This document shows, one piece after another, positions 1-5,829 of a stretch of DNA of 5,957 bases. Location: contig WLPB01000073.1 of NCBI GenBank assembly GCA_009698975.1, positions 1 to 5,957 on the forward strand, in the 5' to 3' direction. Within the stretch, counting starts at the first letter, position 1, and every line of letters starts with the position of its first letter. Both the position numbers and the translations under genes were made by a program. This DNA comes from Actinomycetota bacterium (lineage in GTDB: Bacteria; Actinomycetota; Actinomycetes; Nanopelagicales; Nanopelagicaceae). The notes beneath the pieces were generated by a model. The model worked only from the letters and a program-made list of their open reading frames with translations. It did no database searches and was not told the DNA's origin.

Positions 1-797
1 ATATCAATAGAGAAATGTACTTCTGAGCGATATTCGCCGCAGAGGTTCTCGCAGCTTCCAATAAGTCCTTCGCCAGCCAAGTTTGGGGTCAGTAACTGTG
101 ATACCTCACGAACATCAATTGAGCGAATCTGCTCAAGCTCCTTGATAACGGGTTTAATTCCAAGCCGCCCTTCATCTGTGAGCATTTCAGAAATTCGAGT
201 CAATCGCGCACCCGCCAACATTAATTTGGATTGGATTCGATCATGAAGAAGTCGAGATGCCAGAGTTCTTATCTCTTCGTCCGCGTCAATTAATGATGAA
301 TATCTTAGCTGGAGCTCATTATTAATTACTGCAGCAGCATCTAACTTACTCTGAATGGATCGCTGTCGACTATGAGTGAACGCCACAAATAGGATTGCAA
401 AAATAAATCTTATGACGAATTCTCCTAGGGGCGATCCAATTTCAAGGAAATTAGGAATGTTGAATCTAGGGATTAGATACTTTTGCGCTACGAATTGAGT
501 AATCATTGAGATAATTACAGCGACGGCTAGCTCTAGGAAATATACTAAAAGACTCTTTTTACGAGATTTCCAAAAAGTCTCAGATAACTTTAGAGCTAGA
601 AATAGTGGAATTGCGACCACTACTGCCACCGTAAGACCAGTAAGGAAGAAGCGTATACGTTCACCGCCATACGAATAATCATATGTAAAGGCTCTTAGCC
701 GAGGCAGAGTAAACATGAGGATTATGAGAGAGATAAATGCTGCGCTGTAGTTATAGGGGCCGGCCCAATTCTTTAATCTTAAAAAAATCTCACGCAT
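1..797 (-). CDS. Membrane sensor histidine kinase, N-terminal part (C-terminus beyond the window)
   Basis: The frame stays open for 265 codons from an ATG at 797 to the left edge, so the ATP-binding domain is not in view. The protein has about four hydrophobic segments (near residues 18-34, 50-70, 83-103 and 125-141), a helical linker (about 145-175), and then an H-box around H185 (LLHDRIQSKL). The His-Asp pair followed by I-Q is typical of HisKA_3 (NarX/DesK-like) kinases, whose partners are LuxR-type regulators. A downstream stretch (QLLTPNLAGEGL, about 234-245) fits the second dimerisation helix. The kinase should autophosphorylate on H185 and pass phosphate to the regulator encoded just upstream. 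TGATG joins the two genes, with one base shared, so translation is probably coupled. No known sensor domain is visible; the signal may be sensed in or near the membrane. AGA, ATA and CTA codons are far more frequent than in the neighbours. The kinase call is firm, the stimulus unknown. Confidence 0.88.
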   Translation of the reverse strand, partial: MREIFLRLKNWAGPYNYSAAFISLIILMFTLPRLRAFTYDYSYGGERIRFFLTGLTVAVVVAIPLFLALKLSETFWKSRKKSLLVYFLELAVAVIISMITQFVAQKYLIPRFNIPNFLEIGSPLGEFVIRFIFAILFVAFTHSRQRSIQSKLDAAAVINNELQLRYSSLIDADEEIRTLASRLLHDRIQSKLMLAGARLTRISEMLTDEGRLGIKPVIKELEQIRSIDVREVSQLLTPNLAGEGLIGSCENLCGEYRSEVHFSID

Positions 798-1462
798 CAG
801 GGTTTCTTCACCAATTGCAGGTACTTCAAAACCGCAAGGGTTTTGAGATCATCGCCATCTTGAGCCTCCGGAAGCAGAGTTGCATAGGCTCGCGATAATT
901 CCTTACGAACATAAGAATAGGTCAAATCAAGACGAGCGCTAATCTCTTGAACGGAAATTCCCTGGGCCAGAAGAGAGATAATCGATCTTTGGCGTGAAGT
1001 GAGTTTGTAATAGGGGTCGAGGCTTGAGTCGCTTTCCTCCGAATTGCCTGGGAAAAACTCTTCCCAGTTGCCCTTACCGACCGCTGTCTCGCGCAAGATA
1101 ATTCCGTATTCGGCCGAAGACATCTCACCACTTTTTTCAAAAAACGACCAGCCATTTCGCATTGCTGGAGGAACGCGATTGACCATCTTACGAACGTTGA
1201 ATTGAGAGTAGATAACTATTCCGATGTACTCATTGATTTCTCGTAGCGCAATGCCTAGTTCAATTCCGTTGAGACCATCTGTATCAAGACCAAAATCTAT
1301 CAATGCAACGTCGGCCTTCTTAACGGTTGCTCGATCCAGGGCTGAAATACCATCCGCATAGGTGCCAATTACTTCTAAGCCGGGGATATTTTCGAGAGAC
1401 TCTTGCAAGAATTGACGTAATGCCGAGTCATTTTCAACGTAAATAACCCGAGTTGAGTTCAT
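797..1462 (-). CDS. LuxR/NarL-family two-component response regulator
   Basis: This is a predicted DNA-binding regulator of about 221 residues, phosphorylated by the kinase encoded next to it. Counting from the ATG at 1462, the receiver begins with TRVIYVENDSALRQ. The likely phosphoacceptor is D56 (VALIDFGL), the Ser/Thr switch position is S86 (IVIYSQF), and the conserved Lys is K110 (FFEKSG). An acidic linker leads to a LuxR-type helix-turn-helix at about residues 154-197 (LTSRQRSIISLLAQG... EISARL... YSYVRKELSRAY). The second residue of the usual acidic pair is Asn (E10-N11). The frame extends 23 codons upstream to an ATG at 1531, but those residues do not look like receiver sequence, so the start at 1462 is preferred; neither start has a strong ribosome binding site. 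The gene begins 102 bases after the murA stop on the same strand, with no strong terminator between, so read-through from murA is possible. Target genes are unknown. Confidence 0.88.
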   Translation of the reverse strand: MNSTRVIYVENDSALRQFLQESLENIPGLEVIGTYADGISALDRATVKKADVALIDFGLDTDGLNGIELGIALREINEYIGIVIYSQFNVRKMVNRVPPAMRNGWSFFEKSGEMSSAEYGIILRETAVGKGNWEEFFPGNSEESDSSLDPYYKLTSRQRSIISLLAQGISVQEISARLDLTYSYVRKELSRAYATLLPEAQDGDDLKTLAVLKYLQLVKKP

Positions 1463-1564
1463 AACTAATGATGCCACAGGCAACTGCTTGCACACGGTAG
1501 TTGTGTCACAAGTGTTACCTAAAAAGACCATTTCTTTTGCGATATTCGGTTGACTGAATGAACT

Positions 1565-2848
1565 CTATTCGCGAGTTACGTTAGCACCGAGACCACGAAG
1601 ATCTTCGGCAAAGTTTGGATAGCCGCGATCGACGTGAAAAGCACCATCTACAGTGGTTTCACCTTCTGCCACGAGTGCTGCAAGGACAAGGCCCGCGCCT
1701 GCACGAATATCAGAGGCCTCAACGGGCGCACCTGAGAGCTGATGGATTCCATCGATTGATGCGTGATGGCCGTCAACGGTGATTTGTGCGCCTAAACGAG
1801 CAAGTTCGTTGACAAACATAAAGCGTGATTCAAAGACATTTTCGGTAACGATTGCGTGTCCCTCTGCAATTGCATTCATTCCGATAATAAAGGGTAGAAG
1901 ATCGGTGGCAAATCCTGGATAAGGAAGTGTGGCTACATCAACGGCGCGCGGGCGGTGATCCATCTTTACTCGAACGCCATCCGGTGTTGAAGTAATAATC
2001 GCACCAGCTGCTGTTAGCTTATCGAGCATGACCTCCATATGATCTGCAACAGCTCCATGGATTGTGATATCACCTTGAGTCATTACGGCAGCGAATGCCC
2101 AGGTGCCAGCAATAATTCGATCGGTAATTGTGCGATGTGAAGTTGGGTTGAGTTTTGCAACTCCAGTAATTGTGATAATAGGAGTGCCGATGCCGTCAAT
2201 CTTCGCGCCCATAGAAACTAAGAAATTACAGAGGTCGACGATGTCGGGTTCGCGAGCTGCGTTATTAATTGTCGTAACTCCATGTGCCAATACGGCAGCA
2301 GTCATGAGGTTCTCTGTTGCACCAACGCTGGGAAAATCTAGATCAATCTCTGCTCCCTGTAACCCATTCGGGGCTTCGGCAATGACATAACCATGTTCGA
2401 TATGTGCCTTTGCACCAAGAGATTCCAGTCCCTTAATATGAAAATCAAGACCTCGTGAACCAATAGCGTCGCCACCTGGTAGCGCAACTTCGGCAATTCC
2501 AATACGAGCAACGAGTGGACCGAGAACGTTGATTGAGGCACGCATCTTGCGTACGAGTTCGTAATCGGCGCGATGAGAAGGTGTGGATGGAACATCGATA
2601 GTGACTGTGCCATCGCCACCAGATTTATTCTTCAGCGCTACGGTGCAGCCGAGACGGGTAAGCAGATCGGCCATGATGTCTACATCCGCGATATCTGGGA
2701 CGTTAGAGATTGTCGTCTTGCCCTCGGCTAGCAGAGAGGCTGCCATCAGCTTGAGGACCGAATTCTTAGCCCCTGTGACGGTGACCTCGCCTTTAAGGCG
2801 CCCACCACCGACGATGCGGAAGCGATCGAGCGGGGTTTGAAGGGTCAT
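1565..2848 (-). CDS. murA: UDP-N-acetylglucosamine 1-carboxyvinyltransferase (MurA), Asp active-site type
   Basis: MurA is a cytoplasmic enzyme that transfers enolpyruvate from phosphoenolpyruvate to UDP-GlcNAc, the first committed step of peptidoglycan synthesis (EC 2.5.1.7). At 427 residues it has the usual full length and the two-lobed EPSP-synthase-like fold. Visible landmarks are K28-N29 ([13 protein letters not shown]22/N23 in E. coli), R100 and R103 (LVRKMRAS; R88 and R91), the mobile loop [11 protein letters not shown]316 ([13 protein letters not shown]305), and HVDRGY with R408 (R397). The loop residue that is Cys115 in E. coli is Asp127 here (codon GAC at 2468-2470). Asp-type enzymes are catalytically competent but escape covalent inactivation by fosfomycin; M. 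tuberculosis MurA is the known example. The ATG at 2848 has a TAGAAT element exactly six bases upstream, which suggests a leaderless transcript. Stop is TAG. Confidence 0.97.
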   Translation of the reverse strand: MTLQTPLDRFRIVGGGRLKGEVTVTGAKNSVLKLMAASLLAEGKTTISNVPDIADVDIMADLLTRLGCTVALKNKSGGDGTVTIDVPSTPSHRADYELVRKMRASINVLGPLVARIGIAEVALPGGDAIGSRGLDFHIKGLESLGAKAHIEHGYVIAEAPNGLQGAEIDLDFPSVGATENLMTAAVLAHGVTTINNAAREPDIVDLCNFLVSMGAKIDGIGTPIITITGVAKLNPTSHRTITDRIIAGTWAFAAVMTQGDITIHGAVADHMEVMLDKLTAAGAIITSTPDGVRVKMDHRPRAVDVATLPYPGFATDLLPFIIGMNAIAEGHAIVTENVFESRFMFVNELARLGAQITVDGHHASIDGIHQLSGAPVEASDIRAGAGLVLAALVAEGETTVDGAFHVDRGYPNFAEDLRGLGANVTRE

Positions 2849-2854
2849 GGCGAG

Positions 2855-2860
2855 ATTCTA
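2855..2860 (-). promoter_or_regulatory. Predicted -10 element of a leaderless murA promoter
   Basis: On the minus strand TAGAAT (one mismatch to TATAAT) is followed by six bases (ctcgcc) and then the murA ATG. This places the likely transcription start on the A of the ATG, the layout of leaderless actinobacterial transcripts. No Shine-Dalgarno sequence lies between it and the start, and no clear -35 box is visible. The promoter is inferred from sequence only. Confidence 0.6.
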
Positions 2861-2892
2861 CTTTAAGAAGTGGCATTTTCTTCGTGGGCTAA

Positions 2893-2898
2893 TAGGCT
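2893..2898 (+). promoter_or_regulatory. Predicted -10 element of a leaderless pduO promoter
   Basis: TAGGCT fits the TAnnnT core and is followed by six bases (acggac) and the ATG at 2905. The spacing is the same as at murA on the opposite strand, and no ribosome binding site lies between. An overlapping TAATAG at 2890-2895 is an alternative. The two predicted start points lie 57 bases apart, so upstream regions of both promoters overlap. Confidence 0.5.
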
Positions 2899-2904
2899 AC
2901 GGAC

Positions 2905-3477
2905 ATGGTTAATCTGACTCGTATTTATACAAAAACTGGTGATGACGGAACTACTGCGCTCGGAGATATGAGCCGCACATCAAAGAATGATCCACGTCTT
3001 GAGGCCTATGCCACCGTGGATGAAGCAAACTCATCAATCGGAGTTGTGCTCTCTGTCGACGCACTTCCCGACAGTATTCGAATTCTCTTAGTGCGCATTC
3101 AAAATGACCTCTTCGATGTGGGTGCTGATCTTTGTACGCCCGTTATTGATAAGCCAGCTTTCGAACCGCTTCGAGTCCTCGAAAGTCAGATTACCTATCT
3201 CGAAGATTCAATTGATGCATATAACGCAGATTTAGCACCACTTCGTTCATTCGTTCTTCCTTCAGGTACAGCGGCGGCGGCTCATCTTCATGTTGCACGC
3301 ACCGTAGTGCGTCGTGCAGAACGACGTACTTGGAGTGCGATTCATGCATTTGGTGGCGGAGTAAATCCACTCACAGCCCAGTACCTCAACCGACTTTCAG
3401 ATTTACTCTTTGTATTGGCACGCGTTGCTAATAAAGAAATTGGCGATCAATTATGGGTTCCTGGAGCTAACCGCTAA
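2905..3477 (+). CDS. pduO: PduO-type cob(I)alamin adenosyltransferase
   Basis: This cytoplasmic enzyme transfers the adenosyl group of ATP to reduced cobalamin, making adenosylcobalamin (EC 2.5.1.17), the cofactor of enzymes such as methylmalonyl-CoA mutase. At 190 residues it has the full family length. The N-terminal ATP-binding motif is TKTGDDGTT (residues 9-17), followed by VDEANSSIG (38-46), FVLPSG (116-121; its Phe matches the cobalamin-contacting Phe112 of Lactobacillus PduO), the helix with ARTVVRRAER (131-140) that supplies conserved Arg and Glu residues, and NRLSDLLFVLAR (162-173). The motif set separates it from the CobA/BtuR and EutT types. It is divergent from murA, as is Rv1314c from Rv1315 in M. 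tuberculosis, so the pairing looks like an old actinobacterial arrangement. It converges on the secreted-protein gene with 16 bases between stops. Whether the organism makes or imports cobalamin cannot be judged here. Confidence 0.95.
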   Translation: MVNLTRIYTKTGDDGTTALGDMSRTSKNDPRLEAYATVDEANSSIGVVLSVDALPDSIRILLVRIQNDLFDVGADLCTPVIDKPAFEPLRVLESQITYLEDSIDAYNADLAPLRSFVLPSGTAAAAHLHVARTVVRRAERRTWSAIHAFGGGVNPLTAQYLNRLSDLLFVLARVANKEIGDQLWVPGANR

Positions 3478-3493
3478 ATCAAGTAGCGAATTC

Positions 3494-4126
3494 TTAGGGA
3501 GTTACAGCACTCTCAACTTTTTCATATTTGACTGTTGGGACACTTGTATCTCGCTTATCGCGATGGCAAATAACCGAAGTGAATTTTGCTCTGCCTCCAT
3601 TTGCAGCCGACTCTGGTGAAATCGAGATTATTGTCTTGATCTCCCGCGGAACAGTTACAGCATGAGCGGTTGTGAGGGTACCGAGCTTGATGCCATCTCC
3701 GCCAAAGATATTGGAGTTAGCCTCCCACCACATGCAACCTGTCGCTGAGGCAACTTGAATTGCCCCACAGATGGAATCGGTGCATTTCTTGATTTGTAGT
3801 GCGAGCGATCTTTGAGCAGAGATGATTCCTACGAGCTCTTTGCTTGTAGGAACCTTTGCATAGACATCGCCATTGACAATAAATCCCTTTGGCGGCCAGA
3901 CCGGCTTTGGCGAAGGAGTAATTCGCACCTTCTTCTTTGTACTCTTTTTCGGCGCTTTCTTAGTAGCCGTCGGCTTAGGCGTTGGCTTAGCAGTTGGCGA
4001 AGCGCTGGGTACGCCAGAACTAGTTGGCGTTGCGGACTCGGTAGCGGCAATAGCCGGTTGAAGAGGTGCAACGAGTGAGATGAGAAGTGCCACCGTAACT
4101 ATAGAAGGTCTCAATCGCGATCCCAC
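3494..4126 (-). CDS. Secreted Thr/Pro/Lys-rich protein of unknown function, last gene of the ABC exporter operon
   Basis: I do not recognise this protein's family. From a GTG at 4126 it has 210 residues. A classic signal peptide (VGSRLRPS, then a hydrophobic core with VALLISLVAPL, ending QPAIA before ATES) predicts cleavage after about residue 27. A low-complexity segment rich in Thr, Ser, Pro, Ala and Lys follows (about 28-80), like linkers that cross or bind the cell wall. A C-terminal domain of about 130 residues begins near WPPKGFIVNGDVYAKVP. It has four cysteines (residues 115, 120, 131 and 187), which could form two disulfides outside the cell. The start is uncertain: TTG at 4114 overlaps the permease stop as TTGA, has a GGTGGGA stretch upstream and still gives a good signal peptide, while ATGs at 4168 and 4204 would put 12 to 26 extra residues before it. 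Its position suggests co-expression with the exporter, but joint function is inference. Confidence 0.8.
   Translation of the reverse strand: MGSRLRPSIVTVALLISLVAPLQPAIAATESATPTSSGVPSASPTAKPTPKPTATKKAPKKSTKKKVRITPSPKPVWPPKGFIVNGDVYAKVPTSKELVGIISAQRSLALQIKKCTDSICGAIQVASATGCMWWEANSNIFGGDGIKLGTLTTAHAVTVPREIKTIISISPESAANGGRAKFTSVICHRDKRDTSVPTVKYEKVESAVTP
3497..3522 (+). terminator. Possible intrinsic terminator for pduO, inside the end of the converging gene
   Basis: GGGAGT at 3497-3502 pairs with ACTCTC at 3509-3514 (six pairs, one of them G-U) around a six-base loop. Three bases later come five T residues (3518-3522). It lies 19 bases after the pduO stop on the plus strand, within the last codons of the oppositely oriented secreted-protein gene. 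The stem is short, so termination may be partial. Confidence 0.4.
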
Positions 4127-4908
4127 CGGAAGGTTCTGATTGCCAGAATTGTGCCCACGATAAGCCATGCTCCAATAATGGCAAAAGTACGTCCAGTCTC
4201 CCAATTTCCGGCAACTTCACGCGCAGCAAATGACTCTGGCAGGAAGACAGAGCGCATTCCTTGGGTAAGCCACTTGAGTGGGAATATTGCTGCTACCTGT
4301 TGCATCCATTGTGGAAGGTCAGTAAAGATAAAGAAAACTCCGCTAAAGAACTGCAGAACAATGACAACAGGGGAGACGATCGCTGAAGCCCCACGTGCTG
4401 ATTTAGGAACGCTTGAAAATGCAACGCCAAGAATTGTTGAGACGACTGAACCTAGCCCAAGGATTGCAAAGAAGAGTAGCCACTTAGAGCCCTGACGTGG
4501 AAGTTCGACGCCAAAGAATGCAACGCCAGCTGCCAACAGAAGTAGCACCTGCAGCACCATACTGAAAGTTACGAGAATCGCCTTGCCGATGAAGTAACTG
4601 ACTGCAGGCATAGGTGTACCGCGAAGTCGCTTGAGCGCCCCAAGATCTCTTTCGATTGGAATGTATATAGCAATTTGTTGAAAACCGGTATTTATCAAAG
4701 CTGATGCAATCATGCCAGCGACAAAATATTGGCTGAAGGTAACGCCTGGTGCAATCTTTTCATTAAAGACGGAACCGAAAATCGCGAGAAGAATGAGCGG
4801 AAAGAGCAAGGTGAAGACTACCGATTCGCGCTGGCGAAAAAATTGCTTTATCTCTAACTTTCCGCGTTTAGCACCAATTGCGAGGGCTCCAGGTAATTGA
4901 TTACTCAT
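4111..4908 (-). CDS. ABC-2 type transporter permease
   Basis: This 265-residue integral membrane protein forms the channel of an ABC exporter driven by the ATPase encoded just before it. Six hydrophobic segments are visible, near residues 30-50, 61-82, 107-130, 142-165, 174-196 and 241-260. Family marks are the LGALKRLRGTP stretch (89-99) in the cytoplasmic loop after the second segment and FPLKWLTQGMRSVFLP (209-224) before the last segment, as in DrrB/NodJ-like ABC-2 permeases. Its ATG overlaps the ATPase stop as ATGA, and no good ribosome binding site precedes it, so translation is probably coupled. The 3' end overlaps the presumed start of the secreted-protein gene by up to 16 bases. Such pairs export drugs, lipids, polyketides or cell-surface glycans; the sequence does not reveal which. 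It is not a FtsX/MacB-type permease, because it has six segments and no large external domain. Confidence 0.93.
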   Translation of the reverse strand: MSNQLPGALAIGAKRGKLEIKQFFRQRESVVFTLLFPLILLAIFGSVFNEKIAPGVTFSQYFVAGMIASALINTGFQQIAIYIPIERDLGALKRLRGTPMPAVSYFIGKAILVTFSMVLQVLLLLAAGVAFFGVELPRQGSKWLLFFAILGLGSVVSTILGVAFSSVPKSARGASAIVSPVVIVLQFFSGVFFIFTDLPQWMQQVAAIFPLKWLTQGMRSVFLPESFAAREVAGNWETGRTFAIIGAWLIVGTILAIRTFRWDRD

Positions 4909-5756
4909 TTGGCAGCACCAATCATTGTGAGGTAGATATCTTCCAGTGAGGGACGACGAATTGTGAGTTCGGGAATCTCACCGCTAAACCTCTGAGCAAG
5001 GGATGCCACAAATTCTGTGGGAGTTGTAGAAGGACTTTGCTGGAGTGTGCCATTTTCGCGCCAGGAGATAATTGCTTCCGCATTTGCACGCCCACCCAAG
5101 AGAGCTGGAGTCGAGATTTCAACAATTTCACCGTGGTTCATCACCGCAACTCGATCTGCTAACTCTTCAGCCTCATCGAGATAGTGAGTAGTCAGAAGAA
5201 TTGTTGTGCCCTCATCGCGTAGTTGCTTAATCAGTACCCAAAAAGCACGACGCGCCTCTGGATCAAAGCCAGTTGTAGGTTCATCAAGGAAGAGGAGCTC
5301 AGGATTTCCTACGATTCCAAGTGCAACATCTAAGCGCCGACGCTGCCCTCCGGATAACGAGCGAGCGCGATCATCAGCCTTATCGCCAAGGCCGACTAGC
5401 TCGATAACTTCGCGAGGGTCGCGAGGGTTGGAGTAGTAAGAAGCAAAGTGAGTGAGCGCCTCAAGTGCGCTTAGTTCTGCAGTGTCTTGGGTGCTCTGAA
5501 GAACGATGCCGATGCGATCACGCCATAAAAGTCCAGCGCGACCCTTGATTGATGGATCTGTATCGAGGACGGTGATGGAACCGCTATCAGCAGAGCGAAA
5601 GCCCTCGAGAATTTCGACAGTGGTCGTCTTGCCAGCCCCATTTGGTCCAAGGATTGCGAAAATTTCTCCGCGTTCGATAGTCAAGGAGAGATTACGGACT
5701 GCGGCGAAATCGCCATAGCTCTTATTGAGCCCTGAAATTTCAATGACGGGGTTCAT
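4905..5756 (-). CDS. ABC transporter ATP-binding protein (ABC-2 exporter, DrrA/CcmA-like)
   Basis: This cytoplasmic ATPase powers the permease encoded next to it. All nucleotide-binding motifs are intact in 283 residues: Walker A GPNGAGKTT (37-45), Q-loop Gln87 (GIVLQST), signature LSGGQRRRLDVA (134-145), Walker B LLFLDEP with E159, D-loop region TTGFDPEARR, and H-loop His191 (LLTTHYLDEAEELADR). After the core, a tail of about 70 residues ends with RRPSLEDIYLTMIG, the usual ending of DrrA-type exporter ATPases. The ATG at 5756 is the only possible start, since the frame closes at a TAG 24 bases upstream. TACCCT lies exactly six bases before it and AGGAG 13 bases before it. That is too far for an ordinary ribosome binding site, so a leaderless transcript is the better reading. 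Substrate is unknown; drug, antibiotic or lipid export is the usual role of the family. Confidence 0.95.
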   Translation of the reverse strand: MNPVIEISGLNKSYGDFAAVRNLSLTIERGEIFAILGPNGAGKTTTVEILEGFRSADSGSITVLDTDPSIKGRAGLLWRDRIGIVLQSTQDTAELSALEALTHFASYYSNPRDPREVIELVGLGDKADDRARSLSGGQRRRLDVALGIVGNPELLFLDEPTTGFDPEARRAFWVLIKQLRDEGTTILLTTHYLDEAEELADRVAVMNHGEIVEISTPALLGGRANAEAIISWRENGTLQQSPSTTPTEFVASLAQRFSGEIPELTIRRPSLEDIYLTMIGAAK

Positions 5757-5762
5757 ATACCA

Positions 5763-5768
5763 AGGGTA
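5763..5768 (-). promoter_or_regulatory. Predicted -10 element of a leaderless promoter for the ABC exporter operon
   Basis: On the minus strand TACCCT (TAnnnT) is followed by six bases (tggtat) and the ATPase ATG, the same layout as at murA and pduO. No -35 box is evident. An AGGAG just upstream would fall outside a leaderless transcript; if transcription starts further upstream it could instead serve as a poorly spaced ribosome binding site. Confidence 0.45.
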
Positions 5769-5813
5769 TCTCCTCGTCTAGGCATCTGAAAGCGGAGAAA
5801 AACTGTGAAATAT

Positions 5814-5819
5814 AGGGGA
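5814..5819 (+). promoter_or_regulatory. Possible ribosome binding site for the gene starting at 5830
   Basis: AGGGGA ends ten bases before the GTG at 5830 and supports that start, although the spacing is slightly long. The overlapping GAAAAT at 5818-5823 sits six bases before the GTG and would be a weak -10 element if this gene is also leaderless. The 73 bases from 5757 to 5829 carry the start signals of this gene and of the divergent ABC operon; nothing else was seen in them. Confidence 0.35.
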
Positions 5820-5829
5820 AAATAGCGCT

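Noticed and set aside
922..1155. 77-codon minus-strand frame inside the response regulator gene
   Set aside because: It lies entirely within the receiver/HTH coding region in a shifted frame and has no domain or start support.
1463..1531. N-terminal extension of the response regulator from the ATG at 1531
   Set aside because: The 23 extra residues (starting MVFLGNTCDTTTVC) do not resemble receiver sequence or a signal peptide, and the receiver begins right after the ATG at 1462. No strong ribosome binding site decides it, so some doubt remains.
1463..1564. Operator or promoter for the two-component genes (CACTTGTG-like half sites, TACCGT)
   Set aside because: The repeats are short and imperfect and no hexamer lies at the six-base spacing seen at the other gene heads, so a call would be guesswork.
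2103..2840. Open frames on the plus strand inside murA (2103-2390 and 2583-2840)
   Set aside because: They are antisense to a full-length, motif-complete murA, have no recognisable domain or start signals, and read as frame shadows.
3472..3488. Inverted repeat CGCTA / TAGCG between the converging stops, as a bidirectional terminator
   Set aside because: The stem is only five pairs with a seven-base loop and lacks a T run on either strand; the hairpin at 3497-3514 is a better candidate for pduO.
3890..4060. Tandem DNA repeat in the Thr/Pro/Lys-coding segment
   Set aside because: The amino-acid pattern is repetitive, but the DNA shows no regular unit or constant period; it is low-complexity coding sequence.
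3812..4078. Plus- and minus-strand frames rich in Arg and Leu inside the secreted-protein gene
   Set aside because: They arise from the low-complexity Thr/Pro/Lys-coding stretch read in other frames; the signal-peptide frame explains the sequence better.
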